The notes beneath the pieces were generated by a model, which had not been told where the DNA came from, did not search any database, and was given only the letters and a program-made list of their open reading frames with translations. Positions 33,745-42,480 of a DNA stretch of 42,480 nt are shown here, piece after piece; the first letter of the stretch is position 1, and each line of letters starts with the position of its first letter. The DNA lies in NCBI GenBank assembly GCA_001770815.1, contig MESD01000215.1:1-42480 (forward strand). The letters run 5' to 3'. The DNA is from Burkholderiales bacterium RIFCSPHIGHO2_12_FULL_69_20. Its GTDB lineage: Bacteria; Pseudomonadota; Gammaproteobacteria; Burkholderiales; Burkholderiaceae_C. The position numbers were made by a program, and so were the translations under genes.

Positions 33745-36700
33745 TCACAGCGCAAGGCTGTCTTCCCAGATGTCGAATCGCTCGCTGCCCAGGCTTTGCA
33801 GGCCGGTGGCAGCCGGTTGTTGTGACGAGCTGCCCAGCAGCCAGGCCTGCTCGAGGCGCTGCGCCAGGCCGAACGAGGCGTCGCTGAGCAGCGCCTCGGC
33901 GCTCATCCACAGCAGGTCTGCGTCGCCAGGCTGCAGCGACTGACCGGCGCCGGTGGCCAGTGCCGATCCGGGCTCGGTGGCATTCAGCGCGGCCAGGTAG
34001 CCGGCCGCCGCACTGTCGGCCGGCAGTGCGGAATCCAGGCTGGTGAAGGCCGCGCGGGTGGCCTGCGGCGTTTCGCGCAGTTCGGCCAGCGGGCGCAGCG
34101 CCGACAGCCAGGCGGCGATCTGCGCACTGCCGTTGGCGCTGAGCGCGCTGCTGTCGCTGATGGGTGCGGCGGCGGTGCGCAGCGGGCCGCCGGTGGCCAC
34201 CATCTGCTGGTACAGCGTGCCGCCACTCAGCAGGTTGAAACGGGTGCGGCCGTCGGTGCCGGTGTCGCGCAGCATCAGCCCGGTGCTGTCGTCGATGTCC
34301 AGGCGCTCGGCGTTGACGTCGATGGCGGCATCGGTGGTGGTCTGGCCATCGGGCAGCACCGGGCCGCGGCCGCGCATCACCAGCCAGCCCGCGTTGACGT
34401 TGAGGCCGTCGTCCATCGCCGCGTCGCTGATGGTGCCGGTGCGGCTGATCAGCACCACACCACCGGCGGCGGCCAGATCGCTGCCGTTGCGGGTGTCGAG
34501 CAGGCCCAGGCCGAGGTTGCCCTGTGACTGCAGCGTGATGTCGCCACCGCGGGTCTGCAGCACCGCATCGGGCCGCAGCGTGATCGAGGCGCCGCTGTCG
34601 ATCACCAGATCGGCACCCACCGCGGCCAGCGAGAGACGCCCGGCCACGGTGATGTCGCGCACCGCCTGCAGCACCACGCGGTCGGTGACCACCACGGTGC
34701 CGGTGTCGCTGCCGACGATGTCGATCTGGCTGCCGCTGACGGTGAGCTGCGCCGCGCCCAGGCCGGCCAGCGCCGCGGCATCGATGAACACCGCGCCGCC
34801 GCTGGGCTGGCCGATGCTGACCGAGGCGAAGGCCTGCACCTGCGACAGCGAGGCGCCGGCCAACTGCAGCGCGTGGCCGGCCACCGGCGCGCCGCCGATG
34901 CGGATCTCGGTGTCGGCCGCCAGCGGCGTGATCTGCAGGCTGGACTGGCCGTCGCCGCGCAGCGGGCCGTCCAGGCGCAGCGCATCGGTGCGGATCGCCA
35001 CGTTGCCGCCGGTCACCGTGGTGGCGCCCAGCACCACGCTGGCCGCACCGGCGATGGACAGCCCGCCGCCGTCGACCTGCAGGCTGCCGGTGGACGTGAA
35101 CGCCCCGCTGGTGGACAGCATCACGTCGCCCGCCACCTGCACCGTGCCGGCCAGATGGATGGCGCTGGCGGCATCGATCTGCAGGTTGCCCTGGGCCAGC
35201 ACCAGCCCGGCATCCACCTGCACGGTGCCCAGCGTGGTGATGGCCACGTCGCCCTGCACCTGCACCGCCGCGCCGAACTGCACCGCGCCGAAGGTGTCCA
35301 CCTGCAGGCCACCGCCGGCCACCGTCAGCGCCTGGCCGAAGTGCACCGCGCCCGTGGTGTTGAGCGCCACGCCCGCGGCCACCTGCACATCACGCACGAA
35401 GCTCAGGTCGCCGCTGCTGTTGACCACCAGGCGCCCGGTCTGTACCGACACGCCGTCGGCAAAGGTGATCTGGCCGGTGGCGTCGATCAGCAGGTCGCCG
35501 TTGGTCAGCACCACGTCGCCCAGCAGCACCTGGCTGGCGCCAACGATGTGCAGCGTGCCGCCATCGAGCAGCAGGCCGGCGTTGAAGACCACGCTGCCGC
35601 TGGCTTCGATCAGCACGTCGCCGTTGACATGCACCGCCTGGCTGAAGCTGACATCACCCGCGCCACGGATGGTCATGCCGGCCAGCGGCTGGCTGGCCCC
35701 AACGGCGCCCAGCACCTGCACGAAGCCACCATCGCTGGTGATCGTCAGCAGGTCGGCCGCGCCGCCGGCCAGGCCGTCGATAGCGCCTTGCAGCGTGATG
35801 TTGCCGTCGGCCGCCGCGCCGCCCACGCCGGCGGTGATGTCGAACGTGCCATCCACGCGCAGCGGGCTGTCGATCAGCACCGGGCCTTGCTGGGTCAGCG
35901 CATCGTTGTGGATGTCGAGCACGGCACCCGGGCCGGCCACGCTGAGCGCCACCGTGCCGCTGCCATCGGCGGTGACGCTGCGGCCATCGGCCGGCGCCGT
36001 GCCATCGGCCGTGACGATGTTGCCGTTGAGCGTGCGCAGGGCGATCGAGCCATTGCCGGCGGTGGTGACCAGGTCAGACTGCAGCGCGTCGCTGACCGGC
36101 GTGGCCACGCCATCGGCGCCCACCCGCTGCACGGTGACCGTCACGTCGCCGATGGTGACCGCGTCGGCCTCTTGCAGCCAGATGCCGCCCGAGGTGGCGC
36201 GGGCACTGATCGTGTCCACCGCGGTCTCCAGCCGCTGGTCGGCCGCGCCGATGCCCACGCCGGCGTTCAGGCGCAGCGCGCTGGCACTGATGTCGGTGCC
36301 CGCGGCCGATGCGCCGGTGATGGAACCACCGGCCACCAACGAGGCCGCCGCCGGCGTGCTGAGGCTGCTCGGCGCGGCCAGCGTGATGTCGCTGCCCGCG
36401 GCGATGCGCAGTTGATCGGCCGCGGCCACGCTGCCGGCGGCACCGACCTGCACCGCGCCACCGGCGGCGATGTCGACTGTGGCGCCCGCGCCTTGTGCGG
36501 TGACGGCAGCGCCGACCTGCACCGCGCCCGCGGCCTGCAGGCTGAGCGCACTGCCACCCACCACGCCGACGCCGGCCTGCACCGACAAATCACCGCCGCT
36601 GGACAGCAGCAGGTGGCTGCCGCTGCCGGTGGTGGCGACGCTGCTGTTGACCGTCAGCGGGCCCCCGGCCTGCAGCACCAGCGTGCCGCCCGTCTGGGCA

Positions 36701-39700
36701 CCGGCCAGCGCGCCCACGCTGCCGACGCTCAGCGCCGACGCCTCGCTGACGGTGGCCGAGCCGCCGGCCTGCAAGGCCAGGGTTTGCAATTCGGTCTGCA
36801 GCGCGGCACCGGCGGCGCCGATGCTGCTGCCCGCCACCAGTTGGGCGCCGCTGCCGCTGACATGGGCAGCGCCGGCATCCAGCGCAGCACCGCCGATGGC
36901 GCCGGCCGAGCTGACCACCACACTGCCCCACTGCGCCTGGGTGGTCAGATCATTGGAGGTGGAACCATCCAGCTGGCCCAGCACCACGCTGTTGGCCTGC
37001 ACACCGATCGCGCCGCCCTGGCTGCTGACCACGGCGCCGCTGGCCATCGTCAGGCCACCATCAGCCTGCAGCGTGACCGCACCGCCTTGACTGCCAATGT
37101 CGCCGGCGGCGGCCATCTGCAGATCACCGGCGGTGAGCGTGAGGTTGACTGCGCCATTGGCGGCGACGCCCGAGGCCTGCGCCGCCACTGCGGCGGCGCC
37201 TTCGGTCGGCACCGACACGGTCAGGCTGTCCAGCGTCAAAGCGCCGGTCTGGCTGAGCACCACGCCACCGCCGCTGCGCACCGCCAGCGTGCCGACGCGG
37301 GTGTCCAGCGCATCGCTGGCGCTGCCGACGGCCGCGCCGGCATCGATCAACAAGGCACCGGCGGTGACATCGACTGCCGCATCGCCATCGACCACCGCGC
37401 CCGTGGCCAGCAAGGCCACCTGGCCCGGCGTGGTGATGCGCCCCAGCACCACATCGCCGGCCAGCGCCTGCAGCACCACGTCGCCGCCCGCGGCCACCGC
37501 CAGGTCGGCGCCTTGCAGCACCACGCTGGTGGCACCACGCAGGGTGACCTCGGCGCCAGCCGTGACACCGCTGATGGCCGCATCGGTGGTGGCGCTGCGA
37601 TCGGCGGCCAGGGTGCCGTCCAACGTGACGCTGTCGACACCGATGGCGCCAACGCTGCCGATCACCAGCGCGCCGGTGCCCGCCAGCGTCACCGCGCCGC
37701 CGGCCTGTGCACCGAGCACACCGACCGTGGTTTCCAACGCATTGCCGGCGCTGCCGATGGCCTGGCCGGCCTGCAGCCGCAGCGTGGCGGCCTGCACGTC
37801 GGCGCCGGCCGTGGCTTCGTCGGCGTTGTCGAGGATGCTGCCGCCCGCCAGCAGGCTGACGTTGCCGGCGCCAGCGATCAGACTGCCCACTACCACGTCG
37901 CCGGCGGCGGCATAGCGCAAGTTGCCACCACCGCTGGTGGTGGTGGCGCCTTCGGCCATCGTGATCTCGCCGCCCAGCGCGCGCACGTCGACCGTGCCGC
38001 CGTTGGTGACGATGTCGCCGGTGGCCGTCTGGTCGATGCTGCCCTGCGCCACCACGCTGACGGCGCCGGTGCCGCCGTCCACCAGCGCGTTGATCGTGAT
38101 ACTGCCCGGCTGCGTGGTGGAGTTGCGCTGGGCCTGCAGCAGCACCGCGCCGCTGCCCTGCCCGACCACCGCTGCATCCACCACCAGCCGGCCGTCGTGC
38201 GTATTGCCGTTGGTGATGACGATGGCACCGTGATGGCCCACCGTGGCGCCGGCCAGCGCCGCACCGCCGCTGGTGGCCACGTCGAGCACGCTGCCGATCA
38301 CCAGGCCGTTGCCTTCGGCCACGAAGATGTTGCCGGCCCGCGCATCGGCGGCCAGCAGGCTGATGCTGGTTTCGAGCGCGTTGCCGGCGCTGCCCACGCC
38401 GCCGTCGACCTGCATGCGCAGGGCACCGGCGGCCACGTTGACGGTCTGGGCCACGTTGGCCGCGTCGGCGTCGATGATGGTGCCGGCCGTGACCAGCGAC
38501 ACCGTGCCAGTGCCCGCCGCGGCCTGGCCCAGCACGATGCCGGTGGCCGCCACGATGCGCTGCGCGCCGTTGGCGGTCATCAGCCGGGCATCGGCGGCCA
38601 TGGCCAGTTGGCCGGCGGCCAGCAGGTCGAGGGTCTGGTCGGCGGCCTTGGCCTGCACCCGGCTGCCGGCGGCCATCACCACATCGCCGGCCGACTGCAC
38701 CAGCAGGCCGCCGTTGTCGGAGGCCAGCAAGGCAGCGATGCGCAACTCGGCGCCGGCCTGCAGCGTGCGCAGCTGGATGTCGCCGCCCGTGGCCGCCGTG
38801 TTGACCAGCGATTGCGACAGCACCAGGCTGCCTTGCGCCAGCGTCAGCGACAGGCTGCCGTCGCTGCCACCCACGCTGAGGCCGCCCGAGGCCAGCTGCA
38901 GGCCGTCGGCCTCGACGATGAACAACCCGCCGCTGCCGCTGTTGGCCGCGCCCAGCGTGTCCACATCGGTGTGCAGCGCGGCCGTGGCGGCACCGATGCC
39001 AGTGCTGCCCAGCAGCCGCGCGGCGGCCGTGCGCACGTTGGCGCCATCACCGGCCAGGCCGTCGCGCAAGGCGCCCGCCGTGCTGGTGATGGCGACACTG
39101 CCACCGGCCGAGACGATGGACAACGTGATGTCGCCCACCGCATCCATCGTGATGCGCCGCGCGTCGGCCAGCGCACCACCCAGCGACGACACGGTGCTGC
39201 CGTCGGCCATGGCCAGTGCCGCGCCGGCGTTGATCGTCACCAGCCCGCCGGCGGCGATCACGTCGGCGCCCAGGCTGATCGCACCCGCCGCGGTCAGCGT
39301 GATGGTGCCCGCGCCGGTGGGCGCAATGCGCCCGGCGCCACTGGTGGTGATGGCGTCGGCCGCGGTCAAGGTGATGGTGCCGGCCGCTGTGCTCAGCAGC
39401 TGCGCCAGCCCGATGTCGGCACCCTCGCCACCGGCATCGAGCCTGAGGTTGCCACCGCCGGCCAGGCTGATGCCGCTGCCGGTGGCCGGCAGCACGATGT
39501 GGCCACCCAGGGTGCTGAGGCTGATCGCGCCGGCCTCGTTGGCATCGAGCTGGGCCAGCCGGTTGACGCTGATGCTGCCGTCGATCTGCGTGGCCGAAAA
39601 ACCCGGCGTGGCGCGCGCGGCCAGCACGACCAGCGTGATGGCGCCGCTGCCGCTGTTGACCACGTCGATGGTGTGCACTTCCAGCGCCGACAGCGACACG

Positions 39701-42480
39701 CCCTGCACCGCCGTGACGCTGAGGTCGGGCGTGCGCAGCGCCTCGCCCAGCAGGCCATCGGCGCCGGCGTCGATCTGGCGCACGCTGCTGGTGGCCGAGG
39801 TCAGCGTGATGGCGGCGGCCTCCACCTCGTTGGCCAGGTTGATCAGGCTCACCGCGTCCAGCGTCAGCCGGTCGCTGCCGCCCAGGCGCAGCACCGCGGC
39901 GGCATCGCTGTAGTCGGCCACGCTGATGGTGCTGCCGTAAAGGGCCGTCGCGTCGCGGAAGGTGAGGCTGTCGAGGTCGGTGCGCGCGCCCACGGTGACC
40001 GCACCGGTGCCGGTGGCGGCATGCCCGGTGGCGTCGACCCGGTGGCCGATGACGATCTGCGCAAAGCCGTCGGCCAAGGTGCGCAGCTCGGGCATGTCGA
40101 GGTTGAGCACGCCGGTGGTGCCCACGCCGGTGGGCGAGGCCACCGCAATCGCCTGCGTCAGCGTGGTGGGCCGCAGCGTGAGCAGGCCCTGGCCGCGCAA
40201 CTGCTCTTCGCTCATGCGCAGGTCGATCTCGTCGGCCTCGAGGAAGATGTCGCCGGCCGCGCCCGCGTTGCTGCCTTCGAGCAGCACGCTGCCACGCAGC
40301 ACGATCTGGCTGGCGCCGCGGATGATCAGGTCACCGCCGTTGCGCAGGGTGATGCTGCCGCCGAAAGTGACGATGCCGGTGGCGTTGATGATCAGGTCGC
40401 CATCGACGACGACATCCTGGTCGAAGCTGACGTCGGTGGCGCGCAGCACGTTGATCAGGTTGAGTGCGTCGCTGCCCTCGTCGCCGCCGCCCACGATGCC
40501 TGCCACGGTGACGTCGCCGTTGCCGGCGTCGAGTGTCAAGGTGTCGACGGTGCTGACGCTGTCGCCACCCAGGTAGTGGATGTTGGTGCCGCCCAGCACG
40601 ATGCCACCGGCGCTGGCGGTGATGGTGCGGCCACCGGCCACGCGCACCGAGTCGTTGATGGTGACGTTGCCGGTGGTGGCGGTGGCGTCGTCGGCCAGCG
40701 TGGTGGTGTCGCCCGAGCCGAAGATCGTCAGCGACGGCGCGGTCAGCTCGCCGTCGATGCGCACATGGCCACCGGCGCCGTCGGTGTAGAACACCACGTC
40801 GTCTTTCAGCGTCATGTCGCTGCTGACGCTGATGCCGTTCGAGCCACCCTGCGCGCCGAACACCAGTTGGCCGAAGCCGTCCTTCAGGTTGCCCAGGTCG
40901 CCGCTGCTCAACGACAGGCTGCCCGCCGCCACCGCGCCCAGCACGATGCCGCGGCCGGGGTCGATGGTGCGGAAACTGAGCGTGCCACCGGCGCTGCGCA
41001 CCGCCGCGGTGATGTCCACGTCGTCGGCGGCGATGCCGACGTTCTCGCCGTTGGCGTCCAACGCCGACGACAGGGTCTGCTTGCCGGCCAGGCTGGTCAC
41101 GTTGGTGCTGCCGCCGCGGGCGCCGTTGCCACTGCCGGTGCCCACGCTGATGGCATCGGTGGCCACCACCGAGACGTTCTCGCGCAGGCTGCTGCTGGCC
41201 ACCACGTTGGCCGCGTCGACAAACACCGCCAGCGGGCTGACGTTGAATCCATCCGCGGCCTGACCCACCTCATGCAGCGCATTCAGCGTGATGCGCCCGC
41301 CAGTGCTCTGCAGGTAGGCACCGCCGGCCGCGCGCAGGATGTCACCGTCGACGGCGCCATGCAGCACCGTGTCGGCGGCGGTCAGCTTGTCGGCGATGAC
41401 GGCGCCCGTGGCGGCATTCACCGTGAACTTGCCGTGCGCGAGCAGCCAGTCGAGCGCGGGCAGGAATTCACCGCCGCTGCGCGCCCAGTTCGACGCCAGC
41501 GCATCGGTCAGCACCGAGCCCTGCACCGCGCGCAGCGTGATGTCACCACCCGCGGTGCCAGCGGTCGGGCTGCTGGCGTCGATGCCGGCGCCCAGCACCA
41601 GGTTGCCGGCTTCGGCGGTGAGCTGCACCGTGCCGCCGTTGGCATCGATGTTGGCATTGACCTGCAGGTAGCGCTCGTCGGTGGGCACCACCGCGCCCAC
41701 GCCGGCGCCGGCATACAGCACGACGCGCCCGCCCGCGGTGGTGATGCCATGGTCGATCAGCGTGATCGTGCCGTGCCGCGTGGTCACCATCACCTCGTTG
41801 ACGATGCCTCTGACAGGCACCGAGGGGTCGTCGGCGTCCTGCTCGATGCGCTCGATGATGATGCCGTCGACTTCCTCGATCGCCACCGCACCAGCGGTGC
41901 CCACACCAACCGCACCGCGGTTGATCACGTCCAGCGACTTGACCTGCACTTCCAGTGCATCGGCGGCCGAGCCGACGCCGCCGCTGGATCGGATCACCAG
42001 CCGCGACTCGGGTGCAACGATGTCGATGTCGCCCTCGCCACCGTCCTTGACGGCGGCCGTCACCACGCCGCCGGCGTTGATCAACACGTCATCGGCAGCG
42101 GTGCTGCGCAGCTTGCCCAGCTGGATGTAGCCGCCGGCGGTCAGGCTCAGCGCGCCGCTGCCCGCGTCGAGGTAGGTTTCGGCGGTGAACTCCATCGAGC
42201 CGCTGCCGCTGTCGAGCGTGATGTCGCCGCTGGTGCTGCGCAGATCGGCCAGCGCCCCCAGCGTGATGGCCAGGTTGGTGACCGTGGTGGCCCCACTGGT
42301 CGCGGCCACGTCGCCATGCGCATTCAGGCTGATGGCGCCAGTCTGCGTGGTGATGCCCTGCGACAGGCTCATGCTGCCGCCGCTGCTGGCCAGGCTGACC
42401 GCATGGCTGCCGGTGGCGGCGATCGCCGCATCGATGACCAGCGAGCCGGTGGCATCCAGCGCCACCGCGCCGCCGTCGCT
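33745..42480 (-). CDS. Giant beta-helix repeat protein, paralogue of the LEPR-XLL protein, 5' partial
   Basis: At least 2906 residues; the frame stays open through the right edge, so the start and any N-terminal LEPR-XLL motif lie outside. Its C-terminal 1000 residues and a block near 39400-40900 run parallel with the downstream giant (shared HYLGG-S-STVDTLTL, SVADYS, GTDGRTRFNL, A-WL-ALRPLA-LR). It carries at least seven copies of the same repeat anchor (SVGSAADALEVQV-like), at spacings from about 430 to 640 bp plus one far copy near 41965. An extra region of 500 or more residues lies N-terminal to the shared block. The C-terminus is RFDIWEDSLAL, closely matching the neighbour's WDDSLVL. It is upstream in transcription, and its stop is 33 bp before the LEPR-XLL start. 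It is probably a very long surface or secreted fibre. Confidence 0.83.
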   Translation of the reverse strand, partial: SDGGAVALDATGSLVIDAAIAATGSHAVSLASSGGSMSLSQGITTQTGAISLNAHGDVAATSGATTVTNLAITLGALADLRSTSGDITLDSGSGSMEFTAETYLDAGSGALSLTAGGYIQLGKLRSTAADDVLINAGGVVTAAVKDGGEGDIDIVAPESRLVIRSSGGVGSAADALEVQVKSLDVINRGAVGVGTAGAVAIEEVDGIIIERIEQDADDPSVPVRGIVNEVMVTTRHGTITLIDHGITTAGGRVVLYAGAGVGAVVPTDERYLQVNANIDANGGTVQLTAEAGNLVLGAGIDASSPTAGTAGGDITLRAVQGSVLTDALASNWARSGGEFLPALDWLLAHGKFTVNAATGAVIADKLTAADTVLHGAVDGDILRAAGGAYLQSTGGRITLNALHEVGQAADGFNVSPLAVFVDAANVVASSSLRENVSVVATDAISVGTGSGNGARGGSTNVTSLAGKQTLSSALDANGENVGIAADDVDITAAVRSAGGTLSFRTIDPGRGIVLGAVAAGSLSLSSGDLGNLKDGFGQLVFGAQGGSNGISVSSDMTLKDDVVFYTDGAGGHVRIDGELTAPSLTIFGSGDTTTLADDATATTGNVTINDSVRVAGGRTITASAGGIVLGGTNIHYLGGDSVSTVDTLTLDAGNGDVTVAGIVGGGDEGSDALNLINVLRATDVSFDQDVVVDGDLIINATGIVTFGGSITLRNGGDLIIRGASQIVLRGSVLLEGSNAGAAGDIFLEADEIDLRMSEEQLRGQGLLTLRPTTLTQAIAVASPTGVGTTGVLNLDMPELRTLADGFAQIVIGHRVDATGHAATGTGAVTVGARTDLDSLTFRDATALYGSTISVADYSDAAAVLRLGGSDRLTLDAVSLINLANEVEAAAITLTSATSSVRQIDAGADGLLGEALRTPDLSVTAVQGVSLSALEVHTIDVVNSGSGAITLVVLAARATPGFSATQIDGSISVNRLAQLDANEAGAISLSTLGGHIVLPATGSGISLAGGGNLRLDAGGEGADIGLAQLLSTAAGTITLTAADAITTSGAGRIAPTGAGTITLTAAGAISLGADVIAAGGLVTINAGAALAMADGSTVSSLGGALADARRITMDAVGDITLSIVSAGGSVAITSTAGALRDGLAGDGANVRTAAARLLGSTGIGAATAALHTDVDTLGAANSGSGGLFIVEADGLQLASGGLSVGGSDGSLSLTLAQGSLVLSQSLVNTAATGGDIQLRTLQAGAELRIAALLASDNGGLLVQSAGDVVMAAGSRVQAKAADQTLDLLAAGQLAMAADARLMTANGAQRIVAATGIVLGQAAAGTGTVSLVTAGTIIDADAANVAQTVNVAAGALRMQVDGGVGSAGNALETSISLLAADARAGNIFVAEGNGLVIGSVLDVATSGGAALAGATVGHHGAIVITNGNTHDGRLVVDAAVVGQGSGAVLLQAQRNSTTQPGSITINALVDGGTGAVSVVAQGSIDQTATGDIVTNGGTVDVRALGGEITMAEGATTTSGGGNLRYAAAGDVVVGSLIAGAGNVSLLAGGSILDNADEATAGADVQAATLRLQAGQAIGSAGNALETTVGVLGAQAGGAVTLAGTGALVIGSVGAIGVDSVTLDGTLAADRSATTDAAISGVTAGAEVTLRGATSVVLQGADLAVAAGGDVVLQALAGDVVLGRITTPGQVALLATGAVVDGDAAVDVTAGALLIDAGAAVGSASDALDTRVGTLAVRSGGGVVLSQTGALTLDSLTVSVPTEGAAAVAAQASGVAANGAVNLTLTAGDLQMAAAGDIGSQGGAVTLQADGGLTMASGAVVSSQGGAIGVQANSVVLGQLDGSTSNDLTTQAQWGSVVVSSAGAIGGAALDAGAAHVSGSGAQLVAGSSIGAAGAALQTELQTLALQAGGSATVSEASALSVGSVGALAGAQTGGTLVLQAGGPLTVNSSVATTGSGSHLLLSSGGDLSVQAGVGVVGGSALSLQAAGAVQVGAAVTAQGAGATVDIAAGGAVQVGAAGSVAAADQLRIAAGSDITLAAPSSLSTPAAASLVAGGSITGASAAGTDISASALRLNAGVGIGAADQRLETAVDTISARATSGGIWLQEADAVTIGDVTVTVQRVGADGVATPVSDALQSDLVTTAGNGSIALRTLNGNIVTADGTAPADGRSVTADGSGTVALSVAGPGAVLDIHNDALTQQGPVLIDSPLRVDGTFDITAGVGGAAADGNITLQGAIDGLAGGAADLLTITSDGGFVQVLGAVGASQPLAGMTIRGAGDVSFSQAVHVNGDVLIEASGSVVFNAGLLLDGGTLHIVGASQVLLGDVVLTNGDLLIDATGQITFADGVSVQTGRLVVNSSGDLSFVRDVQVAAGVALNTTGAVHFGQALTVAGGGLQVDTFGAVQFGAAVQVQGDVAITTLGTVQVDAGLVLAQGNLQIDAASAIHLAGTVQVAGDVMLSTSGAFTSTGSLQVDGGGLSIAGAASVVLGATTVTGGNVAIRTDALRLDGPLRGDGQSSLQITPLAADTEIRIGGAPVAGHALQLAGASLSQVQAFASVSIGQPSGGAVFIDAAALAGLGAAQLTVSGSQIDIVGSDTGTVVVTDRVVLQAVRDITVAGRLSLAAVGADLVIDSGASITLRPDAVLQTRGGDITLQSQGNLGLGLLDTRNGSDLAAAGGVVLISRTGTISDAAMDDGLNVNAGWLVMRGRGPVLPDGQTTTDAAIDVNAERLDIDDSTGLMLRDTGTDGRTRFNLLSGGTLYQQMVATGGPLRTAAAPISDSSALSANGSAQIAAWLSALRPLAELRETPQATRAAFTSLDSALPADSAAAGYLAALNATEPGSALATGAGQSLQPGDADLLWMSAEALLSDASFGLAQRLEQAWLLGSSSQQPAATGLQSLGSERFDIWEDSLAL
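36205..39005 (-). repeat. Clustered irregular repeats in the upstream giant gene
   Basis: Six anchor copies are encoded near 36235, 36805, 37310, 37738, 38380 and 38975 (for example GIGAADQRLETAV, AVGSASDALDTRV, AIGSAGNALETTV). Spacing varies from about 430 to 640 bp, unlike the even array in the downstream gene. A seventh copy lies near 41965. Confidence 0.7.

Noticed and set aside
25072-42480. CRISPR array or DNA satellite as the source of the repeats.
   Set aside because: The repetition is at protein level, with diverged DNA copies and a continuous reading frame; no short identical repeats with spacers are present.

Overview
The window is high-GC DNA with the codon use and gene content of a betaproteobacterium, most likely Burkholderiales of the Roseateles/Rubrivivax/Leptothrix kind. 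This placement is inferred from gene content and composition, with no database comparison. No rRNA, tRNA, CRISPR array, transposase or integrase was seen.

Bases 1-22954 read as one beta-1,3-glucan (laminarin-like) uptake and breakdown locus. On the + strand are a clan GH-Q glycoside phosphorylase (5' end cut by the window), a TonB-dependent receptor with a TTG start, and a four-gene set of flavin-dependent halogenase, SapC-like protein, cupin/JmjC-like protein and second halogenase. Converging on it, on the - strand, is an operon of eight genes. In order of transcription they are a sugar-binding protein, two ABC permeases, a GH1 beta-glucosidase, a GH16 glucanase, two GH17 enzymes, and a 785-residue fusion of a GPH/MelB-type sugar symporter with a third GH17 domain. 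A LacI-family regulator lies just upstream of this operon.

The two arms are tied together by a perfect 14-bp palindrome, TGAAAGCGCTTTCA. It sits immediately after the predicted -10 box of both the receptor (3412-3425) and the binding protein (21663-21676). A 12/14 copy lies in front of the lacI-type gene (22941-22954). The simplest reading is that the LacI protein represses receptor, halogenase set and catabolic operon together until a glucan-derived sugar appears. No ABC ATPase gene is present. The GH1, GH16 and two free GH17 enzymes show no signal peptide, so breakdown inside the cell after import is inferred.

Bases 23140-24927 hold three ordinary genes: a nitroreductase, a flavodoxin-like protein and a DUF2889 protein.

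Bases 25072-42480 are filled by two giant paralogous repeat proteins on the - strand, 33 bp apart. The downstream one (2879 aa) is complete and begins with a LEPR-XLL motif. The upstream one runs off the right edge after more than 2900 residues. Both are predicted beta-helix, adhesin-like proteins built from irregular units of roughly 140-230 residues, and both end in a matching W-[DE]-D-S-L-x-L tail.
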